From NCBI GenBank assembly GCA_032164245.1, contig JAVMKO010000006.1, positions 34,622,319 to 34,686,318 of the forward strand: 64,000 nucleotides of DNA, written 5' to 3'. Every line of letters starts with the position of its first letter. Positions within the stretch are counted from its first letter, which is position 1. The stretch is from Sternotherus odoratus (taxonomy: Eukaryota; Chordata; Testudines; Kinosternidae). The position numbers and the translations under genes were made by a program. The notes beneath the pieces are model-generated. The model was not told the origin of the DNA. It did not search any database and saw nothing but the letters and a program-made list of their open reading frames with translations. Of the stretch, positions 52,746 through 64,000 are shown piece by piece.

Positions 52746-55700
52746 CAGAGCTCAGATGAGTGATGGGGGAGCAGATGTAACACCCCAGGGGCACCGGGGG
52801 GCCTGTCTCTCTCCCCACCACAATGAGGGCCCGCAGGCCACAGAGGCTCTGGAGTCGTCCCCTACTTGTCACTCCCTTGGAAACAAAGGGAAGAGACGGA
52901 GCCCTTAGCCCTACACACAAGCTCCCTGTCGGTGCCAGCCACAGGGATTGGTTTTAAATCTGTCTTTTCACAGTGGCATCCCAGTTCCTTTCCAGTTTCC
53001 AAGGGGCCCAGGTGATCCTTGCTGCCTGATTGGCCCCAGCGGTGCTGTTCTCACCCCAGCCACTTCTCTGTGGAGAACGTGGAGAACACAGGATCCGTGC
53101 AGGTGACAGCTAGAAGCAATGGAAAGACAGTGGTCTGTGAGGGTGGGGGTGTATAAGGGGAAAGAGCGCAGCTCCTCTTACTTTTCTATGAAGTGTTAAT
53201 TGCAATCTCACCAGGAGTTCTGGGTCTTGTGGTGAAACATTCTTGGCTTCTGTTTGCTTCATGTTGCAGCTAGACTGGTGGAGTTCAATACACCAACCAA
53301 GACTTGCTGTTAAGGCAAAGAGTTAGCAGCTTTATCAGAAACATCCACCCAGGCAACTGCATAAACGCCTGTCTCAGCAGGTACTGGGTCTCCTCTAAAA
53401 CCTGGGGATAGATCCTCCCAGGAGAGTGCTGCTAGCGATGAATATGGGGATGGGGTCTCCACTGGATCTTACAGTTCAGACTTGGAAAGAGACTAGGAAA
53501 GATCCACATGGTGTTCCCTGGGTTCTTGTGGCTGGGGGATGGGGTAGTGATGCGAGTCCTGGGATCTATGTAAAAACATGCCCTCTTCACAGAGTTAATA
53601 AGGCACACCTGCCGCCAGGGTCAGGAGCAAATAGGAACAAACAAGATCTGATCTCCACGCAGAGGGAAAGGAAAAGGAAATGATCCAATATCTGTGTTTA
53701 ACACCTCGTCCTCACTTCAAACGGAATAGGATGGTAGAAGTCGCAGCAGCCGCCCATATGTACACCTGGTTCTCCCTGGCAGGCCAGCTCGCCTGGTGCG
53801 TTAGCGTGCTGAGGAGTGGCCTTCCATAAGATGGGTCAGCAGTGCCACCCGCTCTCTTCCCACAGCCTTTCCCTGGCTCTGCACAGTGCGGGAGGCAGCC
53901 CTGCTGTTTGTGTCCTCGCAGCGGTGTGCCGAAAGCTCCTGAGTCAGAGGAATCTCCCTGCAAGCCCAGACTCTGTGAGGGTGACTGGCTGTGACCAGGG
54001 CTTTTGCCCCTGGGGCTGGCCAGTGGTTTTGACACTAAGACCACGTGGAGACGAGAGCTAGACTCCCTCATGTGGATGCTTGCACCATTGCTGGGTTTTG
54101 CCCTTCGAGAGGCTGCAGCCTTAGCCAGTGTGTCTCCATTGTGCCCCCCCACTAGGGAAAAGCAAGTGTGATGGACTAGGCCACTTCCTGCAGCATGGCA
54201 TCTGGTTAGAAAGAGCAGATTGGGGTCTGCTCTCCTTCTCTCTGCGCCCCTTCAAGGCCAGGTCCCCCCTTCCTCTCTCCCCACTGTCCACAGTTATCTG
54301 TTAGTCCAGTCCCCTGTGTTCCTGCCTGCCCAGCCATCTCCCTAGCATTATTCCTCTCTTCTAGCAGCAATAGGGAGTGGAGAGTGCCTGGAAGAGCAGC
54401 AGCTGCTGAGTGGGAGGCACTGGTCTCCTGGATAGTCACTCCCCACCCTTGCCCTCAGCATGTCTTCAATTCCAGGCTCTTTGGGGTATGGTCATTGACT
54501 CCAATCCAAGGTTCCTGTCCTACTGGGGCGAAAAGCAACACAGGACCCAGCCAAAGGTGCATGCTTCACCCTCCAGTCACCTCGACTTAGAACTCCCCGA
54601 CCAGGGCCCACAAGCCTCTCGTGGACCTATCTGCTGCTGGAGATGCTCCCTTGTGGCTGAAGCCCATCCTGTGGCCAGTTCCTGTGGATTATTTGAGGGA
54701 GCTGGGGTACGACCCATCCCTTTAAGCTTCACGAGCCTTGCACACTGCTGACTGACAAGTGCATGGTGTGCTGGATCACAGAGGCAATTGCGACATCTAG
54801 TGGCCATCTAGGGAAATGGCAAATATTCCTAGGCAGAGCCCCAGGCCCAAAATCTTACAAGGGGTGTGGGGTCCAAATAGGTGATGGGAAGAAACCACTC
54901 ACCACTGGGGGGCAGAAATGTCCCTTCCTTCTCAAATGGTATCTTCTGCCCAACCTCCTGAAATGAGGTAGCCCAGCCTCACCTCATCAGGGGACCAGCA
55001 GGTGTGGCTCATATACGTTCTGTCCCTCTGCTTCAGGCTCTCTCCATGAGCCCTGAGGCTCGGGAGTCCTGTTTCAATCCATTCCGGCCCGGGATCTAGG
55101 ATGTAGGAGTGAGTACAGTGGGGTGAACCACAAGCTGGTAGGTCCCAAGAACTGTGCCACTTACCTCCTTAAAACTATAAAAATATATATACTGCCAAAA
55201 ATTGTACAAGATAACATTAGGGACAAGGTGAGATGTTCATCTCCTATGACAAAGGAACAGTGTCAAGTGGTTAAATCCCCAAACTTACCCAAGTAGCTGG
55301 GAAGGAAAGACGGTCAAATGCTCAGTACCTTGTTTTTTCATCATGCACCCTCCCCCCCCCCATATTGACGAGAACTAAAGCAACTCTGTTTTCCTGACCC
55401 TAAAGCTGCCACAGAGTCTCCCCAGTAGGAGTGCAGGGTAATTACTTGCCCTACATCCAGAGCGGTGTCATTTCCAGTGGTGGCAATCTGACAGCAATAC
55501 GGAAGTGCAAGGAGGCAGAGCTGGCTTCTCCAAACTCAGCTGGCTGCAGGCCAAGGAGAACTGGGATTTGACTAATGCAAAATGGATATATAGTAGGAAG
55601 AAATGCACAGAATAATTGTTTCTTTAGCTCATGGGTTCTGCTACTACTCATTGACCCCATTGCATGGGTACCACCCTAGTTGTTATCTTAGGTGTCTCCA

Positions 55701-57368
55701 GAATACTACTTGTGTGGCTTGGTGCCTTGCCCTGGTTTTCCAGCTCTCCCCAGGTCCATGTTGGCCTATGGTAGCTTCTTTTTGGGGATGACCCCAAGAT
55801 TCCTATGGTTTTGACCAAGCGTCTAGACTCAAATGTCTCTTCTGCTGCCTCCCTTGGGGTCTTTATTTCTGGGCACCCAGCAGCTTAACCTAACAGGCAG
55901 CAGTTCAGATCACCCTGAATAAAACAACATTTATCTGGCAGAGAAAATCACGGGAATATGACACAGAATAGGATCATGGCTGCACTAAGATTCCAACAAG
56001 CACAGCTGGTTAATCAGACTTTGCTACAGAATATCGATCAGACAGGATAAACCCCTTCCTTGGCAGAAAGTCTGTATAGCTGATCACTGTGCATTGCTTC
56101 TGTCAGTGTCCCAGTATCTTTCTCCAGGGTAAGGGAGCACCCAGTCTGTCAGCTCGCTCTCTCTGACCCTTGTAATCATTAAACCTTTCACTTCTGGACC
56201 ATGGTGTTCAGGTCATCAGTCACTATATGGGACGCTGTCACTAGTGAAACACAAACCAGTGGATTTGCCAAGCGGTCACATACTGGATTATTATTATTTA
56301 ATAATTATAGTTCCTTCCCACAGACCCTGATTAGCATGGGAGCCTCACTGATGAGCACACAGGAGACGCATATCCAGATCTGCCCCAGAGAACTTAGTCT
56401 AAGCTGACAAGTGACATATGAAAGATGGGACGAGAACTAGAGACAAAAAGACATTAATGGTAGATAAACTAAGGGCCAGCTCTATTTCCCCTGTTTCTAA
56501 CCATCGCTTGTTGGCTGGTCTCTTATCAACTTCGTTACAGAAGTGGGTCCTAAGGAGGTGAGAGCAGTGGTGGATGAATCAGTTCCAGGAGAGCATTCTA
56601 TGTGTAAGGGACAGCATGGAAGAAGACTTGGAGACATTTGGATGTGAAGCAGATGAATAGTAACTGGTGGAAGGAGAAGCATGTTATCCCTTGTCATTAC
56701 CAGTCTCTTTTCTTATTGCCTCTTGCACATCAAATGCCATTGGCCCACTTCAGAGGACTCGATCTATTGTAATGGGAGGAATCTTTTTAGCATCAGTACA
56801 CAATCTATCTGCTTCTTTAAAAAAATGTCCTTTTAAACCTTGCTACCTTTCAAAAAGGTACACACCCTCCTAGGCGGGGTCTTCTCATACATCCCTTCTG
56901 AGATGAGGGCTTCAGGATGTTATCCAGCTTCTTCCCTAGGCAAATGCCACTGAGTAAGTGGCCTTCATAGAGTAAGGTGCGTTGCATGTTAATAACATCT
57001 TTACTCCTGGTTAGTCTGAATTTATCAACCTGTATAATCCCAGAAGTGATGCTCTAAGTCCTGTAACACACTCAATTCCTATCAGGGGCACAGAAAAGGA
57101 TTGCAGTTGAAACCTCCTGGGATGCTGAGTGGAAATTCTGCCTCCCTGGTTGGGGAATTCAGGAAACATACAGACATGAATGGAAATATGAGGGGACAAG
57201 AAACAGTGCTGCTCCTCACACAAGCACCTTACCCACCCAGGAAGCTTTATTGAGCTGCGCTAGGAAGAGATGTTTGGGCAAAGGTTTATTTTTATATCCC
57301 AATAAATAGATTCTGTTGAGCCACAATTATTAGAGTTCTTTGTCTCCACCTCCCCTAATTATATTGTT

Positions 57369-57378
57369 TATATATATA

Positions 57379-57410
<32 letters not shown>

Positions 57411-57411
57411 T
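57369..57411. repeat. (TA)n microsatellite
   Basis: About 43 bp of nearly pure TA with one ac interruption. Likely length-variable. Confidence 0.9.
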
Positions 57412-57666
57412 TCTTTTACTCCTACCAAATTGCATAAAGGGGGATTCTCCTGCATTCTGACTTGCAATAAAGCACTTTATTTAAAATGTATGTGTTGTTA
57501 CCGATATTGTTCAGTTGTTTTAAGTTGTATATTGCTGGGTGGGTTAGTTATATTTTAAACAGAAATGGTGTTGAATGCTGCATAGTTTGGGTCCCTGTTC
57601 ATAGCCGGATTGTAAGGAGCCAGACAAATTTGCTAACTTTCTTCTCTCTATTGTTTGTGTTTGGTA

Positions 57667-57978
57667 GGGATGGGTGAACCTCCAATAGCTCAGAGCCGAG
57701 ATACAACCACATGGTTTGGATGCTTCTGTGAACCTTGCAGGCCGCCAATTCCAGGTGCTCACCCTCTCCTGGAGGAAGCCTGCAGCAGCCTTTCCTGTGG
57801 CATTTTTGGCACACCCGTGCCCTGCAGAAATGGGAGAGAAAAGGGGGTGTGGAAACCAGGATGCCTTTAGTTGCTTTCCCAATACGACTGAAATTTTCAA
57901 AACTCAAAGGCTTGTGTTGGGAGGGGCAGGGGAGGAAGGAGGAAGGCAGGTTTTCATTTGAGACGGTTCATCCATCCC
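57667..57978. mobile_element. Inverted-repeat element (GGGATGGRTGAACC type)
   Basis: Left GGGATGGGTGAACC and right (reverse complement GGGATGGATGAACC) ends, with TA on both sides (57665-57666, 57979-57980). 312 bp, no transposase. Confidence 0.6.
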
Positions 57979-58157
57979 TAGCGTGGTAATGTTTGGTTTC
58001 TCCCTTGTACAGTATTTATTGTTTGTGGTGGTCGCAGTCGCTTAAGAAACAAGAAAGTAATGCTGGTGAACGGGGCTGTGCAGTGGAGCTGTGTTGTGTA
58101 TCTGAACTGAGCGCAGAGGCTTTCCCGAAAGAGAAGCAATAGTGCAGACCTCTCATC

Positions 58158-58163
58158 AATAAA
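58158..58163 (+). terminator. Candidate poly(A) signal downstream of ISM2
   Basis: AATAAA followed within 30-45 nt by a G/T-rich stretch (tggttagctcggtctttgat). Best polyadenylation context on the + strand after the ISM2 stop codon. Confidence 0.35.
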
Positions 58164-58429
58164 ATTTGTTATTACACAGCAAGCTGGTTAGCTCGGTCTT
58201 TGATGGTGGAGAGCCCAGGAGGGCAAAGGGATTTTGATCTCTTTGGGTTCCTGAGTGTGGGACTGCAGCCTCACTTGTGCTGAGCTGGATCCTGGATTAA
58301 TTGAGAACACCCACCCTGGTTTTAAAACTGGGTTTTGGAGAGCGTCCCTCAGAAATCTCCTATTTCCCCTTCTTACCCCTCCCAAGGCCCTAGGAGAGCT
58401 GGATAGAGAACGTGGACTGAGCAGAGTGT

Positions 58430-58650
58430 CAGTGTGGCCCAGTAGATAGGGCACCAGATGAGGGGTAAGACGACCTACATTCTGTTCCTGGCTCTGCGGT
58501 AATACAATTAATAACACCGACATGGGCTGCTGCCATCCCATGCTGGAGCTGCATGTGCTGGGGTGGGTGACGTGACCGTTGTGTGCCATCTGGAAAGTGC
58601 TTTGGATGAAAGATGCACTCCCAGTAGCATTACCGTCAACAGAGTGGTAC
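58430..58650 (+). repeat. MIR-like SINE, diverged
   Basis: cagtagatagggcaccagat, cattctgttcctggctctgc and later ctggaaagtgctttggatga fit the MIR order; the middle is replaced or highly diverged. Confidence 0.45.
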
Positions 58651-61131
58651 ACGAGATCTCAGAAGCCGCAGCCTGATGTCAGAAAGAGAGGCCACTGTGG
58701 AGGAACTATCCCCGCCCTAAAAGGGGACCATCAGGATCAGTTTGTGAGAAGGCTTGGAAATGATGTAGCAGTGAGACCTGAACTCCACCCTCCAAGGTCA
58801 TGGGTTTCTGGCTGTGGACGCTTCTATACCACACCTAGCCTAGTGGTGTCTGAGAGCATTCCTGGGGGGGGTTCCTTGGAGCAGGTGGTGAACATGGAGA
58901 GCTCCACCCCCCAACGGGGAGACGACCTTTGAAAAGAGGTTGCTGGATGCAGCCTCCACAGCTGAAACCCAGCAAAGCCAGAGGCTTTGCCAAGTCTTCC
59001 AGCAGCCGCAACACTTTTTATTGTTGTTAATAAGCATCCATTCTGACCCTTTCCAAGGCCTAGCGATTTCCAGCTGTTTTCGGTCTCCGCCCCCTTTTCT
59101 TTTTGCTGGCTGCACATCTGTCAAGGTTTATCTGGTTTTCCAGCACGCGGCTCCACTCCACATCTGCTTGGCGCCACAGCTGACCCCAGACTGAGGAGGA
59201 GCAGGCGGCCTCTGTCAATACATGATGCTGCGTAGTTCTGAGCGCCCCACAGTTTTCTGCAACATGAAGTACATGGATCCCGGAGCAGGGGGCTGGATCC
59301 CCACTGTGCAGAAAAAGAGTCTTGGAGAGAAATGAGTCTCACTGCTGTGTGGCAGCCAGGAGTTATCACTGTTTATGATTTATGGTCATGCCTAGTGGCT
59401 CCAACCAAGTTCAAGGCCTCCTTGTGCTAGATGCAGTAGGAGAGCCACTGCCCCAGGAAGTGTACAGTCTAGATAGACAAAGGGTGGGGGGCAGGGAGTA
59501 CTCATCCCCATTTTATGGCTGGAGAATGGAGGTGAAGGTGTAGGGCCTGATTGATTTGTCCCATCCTGATTTACCCTGCTTTTCAGTCAGGGGTTCCTGG
59601 ATCTCCATTTGACCATTTCACTCTGGGCTTCTCATTGCAGATGCCTGGGCTGGATTTGCCCATTAATTCACATGCGTAAGGATCTTGACTTGCACAGGCT
59701 GCCGTGCCCAGAATTTGATGGGCACAATGGTCTCTGCATGTGCTCGCATATGTGACTTTCCTTCACCCTTCAGAATGGGTGGGGAGTGGGCACGGGAGAG
59801 TGTTATAGGTCTGGGTCAGCGGGTGACGTTTTCAGAGGAAAACCTTGTGTAGGCAGCTGTTGTGGGGCCAAGGAGGCTAGTGCAACAAAGAGGCCAATGA
59901 AGGAATGTGTGTTTTCATGGGAGTGGATTTACAGCAGCAGGACCCTGCTAATTATTCCCACAACTTCCATCCCAAGGACAAGAAAACACAAGAAATAAAA
60001 CCCAGTGACGTCCAATGACCCAGACGTTCTGTCAACAGAAGGGAAAGAACAAGAGGCCTGAAAAGTGTGGCCAAAGTGCACCAAACTGAGTGAACCAGAA
60101 GGCCTGGACCCCAGCCTTGAAGGGAGAAAGGGTGAGAGACGCTCAGCAGGTTCCTTGGGCCTAGTGCTGCTCCGGGGTGGAGGTGGGGTTGGGGGGGTTA
60201 GAGAGTAGGCTGCAATTTGCTAGTTCCAGGCCAAATTCAGAGGCAATTCCTTCTTGGCCATTGGAGACTGCCCCGTGTTTTCACTTGGCAGGTCATGACA
60301 TCTCCCCCAGGGATGGGTTACATCCTCCAGGACCGTCTAGCTGCAGCAGGCTTGTTAGGCAATGTGTTGCTGATGCTGGGGTATGAGGAGCCAGTGACTT
60401 GGTTTGATTGCCTAGTGCTAGCCCCACCCCGTCCGTTCATTGCAACATGCAGCTCCTCACTGCCCTCCTCTGCACACGCTCTCTCTCTCCTTTCTGCCCA
60501 GCCCCATGTTCCAATTGGCTGCCGTCCATCTGGACCCCTTTCAGCAAAGTTCTCACTTCCCAAGGGCCATCGCGAGGCGCTGAGCTGCAGCTGTGGGGGA
60601 GTGACATCAGAGGTCATGCTGTGTAACCCTGCCCAACAGGCCTGCAGGCCATGCTTTGGGCCCAGGGCCTGGAGGGAAAAGTGCACCACCGGCCTGCCAG
60701 CTCAAAGGCCACAGTGGGAAGTGGAATCTCTCTCCCCCTCCTGCCACCACAGAGCAGCAGACAGCTGCCCCCTTGGAACTGTGTGGAAAGAGCCCGGCTG
60801 GCTGGGCCCCATGCCCTGCTCCGTTCCAGGCCTCTGAAAGCATCTCAGCCATTCTTTTCTCGCGGCGCTGTAACACAGCCGCGGGAATCCCAGCCTCACA
60901 GCGGCCCCCGCACAGCTCAGTGGCAGAGCCAGGACAGCCGTGGGCTGGAGGCATGTCCAAAGCAAATCTGTCAGCAAGAGGCACTCAGCCACGCGGTTCC
61001 CCTTCAGGTACAAATGCACAGCCCTCGCCAGCAGGAGCAGCCCAGGGACGCCAGCCAGGGGCCGGGAACCAGCATCGGATTTCAAGGCCCTGAGCGAAGC
61101 TACAAAGCAAGATACAGCTGCTGTGAATGTG

Positions 61132-61158
61132 TTTTTTTTTTTTTTTTTTTTTTTTTTT
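61132..61158. repeat. 27-nt T homopolymer
   Basis: Uninterrupted T run. No SINE or processed-gene body is recognisable on either side, so I list it as simple repeat. Confidence 0.85.
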
Positions 61159-61821
61159 AAGTAATAGGCTGTTGGTGAAGCGGCTGATGACAGGCTGAGC
61201 AGCCCGAGCCCCCTTCCCAGAGCAGGTACAGCTCTGGCAGCTGCCCCACTCCTGCCGCAGGGCCTCACTTCAGGCGTGCGGGGGCCAGAAGCAATAAGCC
61301 ATGTTTGTTTTAAATTAGCCAGTGGCTACAGGAATAGGTACAGTGAGAGCCGCACTCCCAGCCCTGTCAGTGTGGCCCAGCCGCACCTGAAGGGACTCCC
61401 AGAAACACCAGGGTGCATACAGCCCTTGGCCTTGCTGAAAGAAGCAGTGGTTTTGATGGGGGTGTTATTGTGTGCGGGAACCCTCCCAGCTTGTTTTCCA
61501 TACGGGCCAGCAGGCCTGGGGGCTCCAGGCTGGGGCCCCCTAGCCCAGGTCCTGTCGTCAACAGTGGCTAATGCCAGGTGCTTCTTTAGCCGTAGCCAGG
61601 CTCTGCAGTCAATGCAGCTGCAGCTAATGTGGATGAACAACAGCTGTGACTGGAACCTCAAAAGGGCTTTCTGCCCCAATGGGCCCATCTGGCTAGACAC
61701 ACCCCTCCCCCCGGTCTTCTCTTGCCCCTGCAGCCATTTGAGGAACCTCACTCCCAGCACCAACCATGGCCACAAACACCTTCTGCCCCCGCCTGTCCCC
61801 AGTCACTGAGTGTAGTGCGGC

Positions 61822-62220
61822 CAGGGCCGGCGACAGGGGGGTTCTACGGGTACAGCTGTACCGGGCCCCCCGACTTTAGGGGGGCCCCGGTACACAGCTG
61901 TACCCGTTGTCGTCCCCCCTTGTCGCCGGACCTGGAGAGCGGGGAAGGGGCGGGGAGGCTGCGCGGCTCCCTCCGGAAGGAGCTGTGAGCCTGGCCGGCG
62001 GCAGCAGCACTGTCGGGGGGGGGGGGGGAGAAAGGGCGGCTCACGCCGCTCTCGCTCCAGCTACCGCCAGCTATCAGCTGGCGGGGGGGGGGGGAGGGGA
62101 GCGCCGGCTGGCCTGGGGGGGGTGGCCAGCCGCTGTCGGCTGGGCTGGGGGGGCCCCGGCTGGGCTGGGGGGGGCAAACTATCAGAGTAGGGGGCCCCCA
62201 AATTTCTGTCGCCAGCCCTG
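61822..62220. mobile_element. G-rich hAT-like element with perfect target duplication
   Basis: 399 bp with inverted ends CAGGGCCGGCGACAG and CTGTCGCCAGCCCTG (one mismatch). Flanked by the identical 8-mer agtgcggc at 61814-61821 and 62221-62228. The interior has a near-perfect hairpin at 61848-61905 and several runs of 8 or more G. No transposase frame. Confidence 0.9.
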
Positions 62221-62228
62221 AGTGCGGC

Positions 62229-62740
62229 GGCTCTGAACCCAGCCAGGTGTGGGGTCACGCGCAGCTTCCCGGCCTCCCTCGGTCCCAGGCTGAGCACGCC
62301 CGGCCCGGCATCTGCAGAGAGGCGGGGACAGCGGGTGCTGGGAGCTGCAGGAAGCGGCGATGCCTCCACTGCCCAGCAAAAGTTGCAGCTGCCAATCCTG
62401 AGGCAAGGGCCCTACGCCACGTGGCTTTGAACGTCAGCAGCACGGGGTGAAGGGTTTCCTGCTGCAAGTCACTGGGGGGAGGGGCGGCAGCGAGAGCAGC
62501 CGGGGTGCTCCTGCTCCCCTGCGCCCCACATTCTCAGCGGTTCCCGCACGGCCGGCAGAGCCCCGGGGAGCGAGAAGGGGGCTTGAGTGAGTCCTCTGCT
62601 AAGGGAGCTGCCACTCGGGATCCCCCAGCCAAGAGCCTTGAAAAGTCACCGAGCCAGGGGAAAGCAGCTGAGCTGCGTTTCCCCAGCAGGGGAGGCCTTC
62701 AGCGCCCGCAGTTTGGCACATGGAGTGAATGAGCTGAGAG
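62229..62740. other. G+C and CpG-rich patch
   Basis: CpG density is raised compared with flanks (for example cacgcccggcccggcatctg, gcacggccggcagagcccc). It could be a small CpG island of an unseen neighbouring transcript or simply GC-rich DNA next to the hAT element. No exon is recognised. Confidence 0.3.
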
Positions 62741-64000
62741 CACAGCGCTGAGGTTCAACCCCCTCCCCCGCTTGAGAGGAATTGGGTGCATGTGAGGGAA
62801 CAGGGTTGTGGCTCAAAGCTGCTTCTACTCAAGCCTATTCCATAGTGCTAATGCTGCACGGCCCTGGCTCTGTGCACGCCCAGCATTGCCGCAGAGGGGT
62901 GTGTGTGTGTGTCCCCACCCCCATTCTGGTAGGTGAGATGACACCCACCAGGAAGGGGCGCTGAGTTGCTGCTGCACTGAGTGGCTGTCTGCTGCTCCCC
63001 ACAGGCACCCAGCCAGCGTTTGAAGAGCTAGTACTGGTGTAAGAGGGAGCCCAGAGCCCCATTCCCCTGCCCCACCATGCACTGAGAACCTGCTGTCCCT
63101 TCTGCCTCCTTCCCCGCCCCTCCCAGGCCTCAGCCCAGCACTCAGGGCGAGCTGCATGATCTCCCCACTGGCAGAGGCTACAGTCTGACCCCCATCAACC
63201 AGCGGGCAGGTAGGCCCTCTCCTATCCCCACTGCTATTGCAGTGAGGCACAGCAGCTGGCAGGGGAAAATGATGGGCGGGGAGAGAGTGTTTTCCTCAGG
63301 GAAGGCCATTGCTATTGCCTACCAAGGTGGAGAATGTATGACTAGAGCCTCTCCAGGCTTGCCTCCCTAGCCGTGAAATGCCTGGGCCTACATCCATGGA
63401 GCCAGAACTGAGACCCATAGGGAGGGGCAAACCCCTAGCCTCTGCAGCACAACCATGCCCCCCGGCGCTCTGAAAGGGTGGTGAGTACTGCACTGAATGG
63501 AGTTAAAGGAGCATGCTTGGAGCTAGTTCTTAGGGCTGTACCTAAACCCTGGTAGCTAGCCCTGAGTGTCTGAGTGTATAAGACTGGCCAGGTAAAAAAT
63601 TGAGGCTGGAACACCACCTAAACACCACTCCAGGACTGAGGCACTGAGCTTACAATTCTTCAAGCGTATTTGGGGGAAGGCCCCTGGCCTTTGTGGGATG
63701 GTGGCTTCCCAAGAGATGCTTTAATCACTGAAAAGAATAAACTTGAGGGCTATGTAAACCTCAGACAGAGCAACCAGTCTTCATTGTGCCCCTAAGGAGT
63801 GTGGGCTGCATCCCAGGAGGTATCCCAGAGGATGGCAATAACAAACATCCATGCCATAGAACGATAAGCTGTAAGCCTTGGCCCTGGATCAGCCAGGCCA
63901 CTGGGCTTTTTCACGATTAATGGCAATTTATCTCTAAAATATCCCAGCCCTACTATGCTGAGCTGAAATAAGGGTCCTGGCCACCTTTTAATCCCTGATG

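Larger units (their letters stand above)
52746..58180 (+). other. Downstream of ISM2, possibly a long 3' UTR
   Basis: There is no AATAAA within the first 3 kb after the stop codon. Candidates are 55918-55923, 57466-57471 and 58158-58163. Sequence just before 58,158 looks unique and is followed by a GT-rich stretch, so it is the best-formed end; whether it belongs to ISM2 cannot be told from sequence. It contains a (TA)n tract (57369-57411) and an inverted-repeat element (57667-57978). No exon is seen. Confidence 0.35.
58181..64000. other. Downstream intergenic region
   Basis: No exon that I recognise on either strand. It holds a MIR-like piece (58430-58650), a 27-nt T run (61132-61158), a hAT-like element (61822-62220) and a G+C/CpG-rich patch (62221-62740). 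In human the next gene past ISM2 is, as I recall, AHSA1 on the opposite strand, but I cannot find its C-terminal coding sequence here. Confidence 0.45.

Noticed and set aside
60217..60837. 206-codon frame and its neighbours at 60,200-61,800
   Set aside because: No recognisable domain, no splice-site pattern, competing frames on both strands; composition explains them.
58181..64000. Expected next gene (AHSA1 on the - strand)
   Set aside because: I looked for its C-terminal coding sequence and did not find it; it probably lies beyond the window.

Overview
The window is vertebrate nuclear DNA, most likely from a hidden-necked turtle (Cryptodira). Large introns, GT-AG splice sites, CR1 LINEs, MIR-like SINEs, hAT and pogo-like miniature DNA transposons, and two tRNA-derived SINEs that I recognise as the cryptodiran Cry I type all fit this. 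There are no prokaryotic features.

Two protein-coding genes lie head to tail on the + strand. The left part (1 to about 16,060) is the 3' end of SPTLC2, the catalytic subunit of serine palmitoyltransferase: its last two coding exons (1209-1338 and 9712-9831), an 8.4 kb last intron, and a probable 3' UTR of about 6.2 kb ending at a good poly(A) signal near 16,032. After roughly 2 kb of intergenic DNA there is a CpG-rich stretch (about 18,300-19,450) leading to the first exon of an isthmin gene. Six certain coding exons (19664-19792, 44280-44543, 46794-47103, 50299-50439, 51233-51310, 52228-52745) join in phase to give a 479-residue secreted protein with a signal peptide, a basic and then strongly acidic linker, a thrombospondin type 1 repeat and an AMOP domain. 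The SPTLC2 neighbour and the sequence identify it as ISM2. Its first intron is about 24.5 kb and mostly repeats. Beyond 52,745 lie a possible long ISM2 3' UTR (candidate poly(A) signal at 58,158) and DNA with no gene I can support.

The two genes do not obviously work together. SPTLC2 acts in sphingoid base synthesis at the endoplasmic reticulum; ISM2 is an extracellular signalling or matrix-type protein. Their adjacency is conserved synteny with human 14q24.3.

The most unusual observation is in ISM2 intron 3. A 71-bp copy of the intron 2/exon 3 boundary of ISM2 itself, splice acceptor included, sits inside a CR1 retrotransposon 2.6 kb downstream (49390-49460; 67/71 identical, ungapped). With a donor-like site in the following CR1 sequence it forms a 74-nt pseudo-exon that would stop translation before the TSR and AMOP domains. 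Other points are an in-phase 27-nt candidate micro-exon in intron 1 and several miniature transposons with readable target-site duplications. I found no sign of an undescribed multi-gene system.
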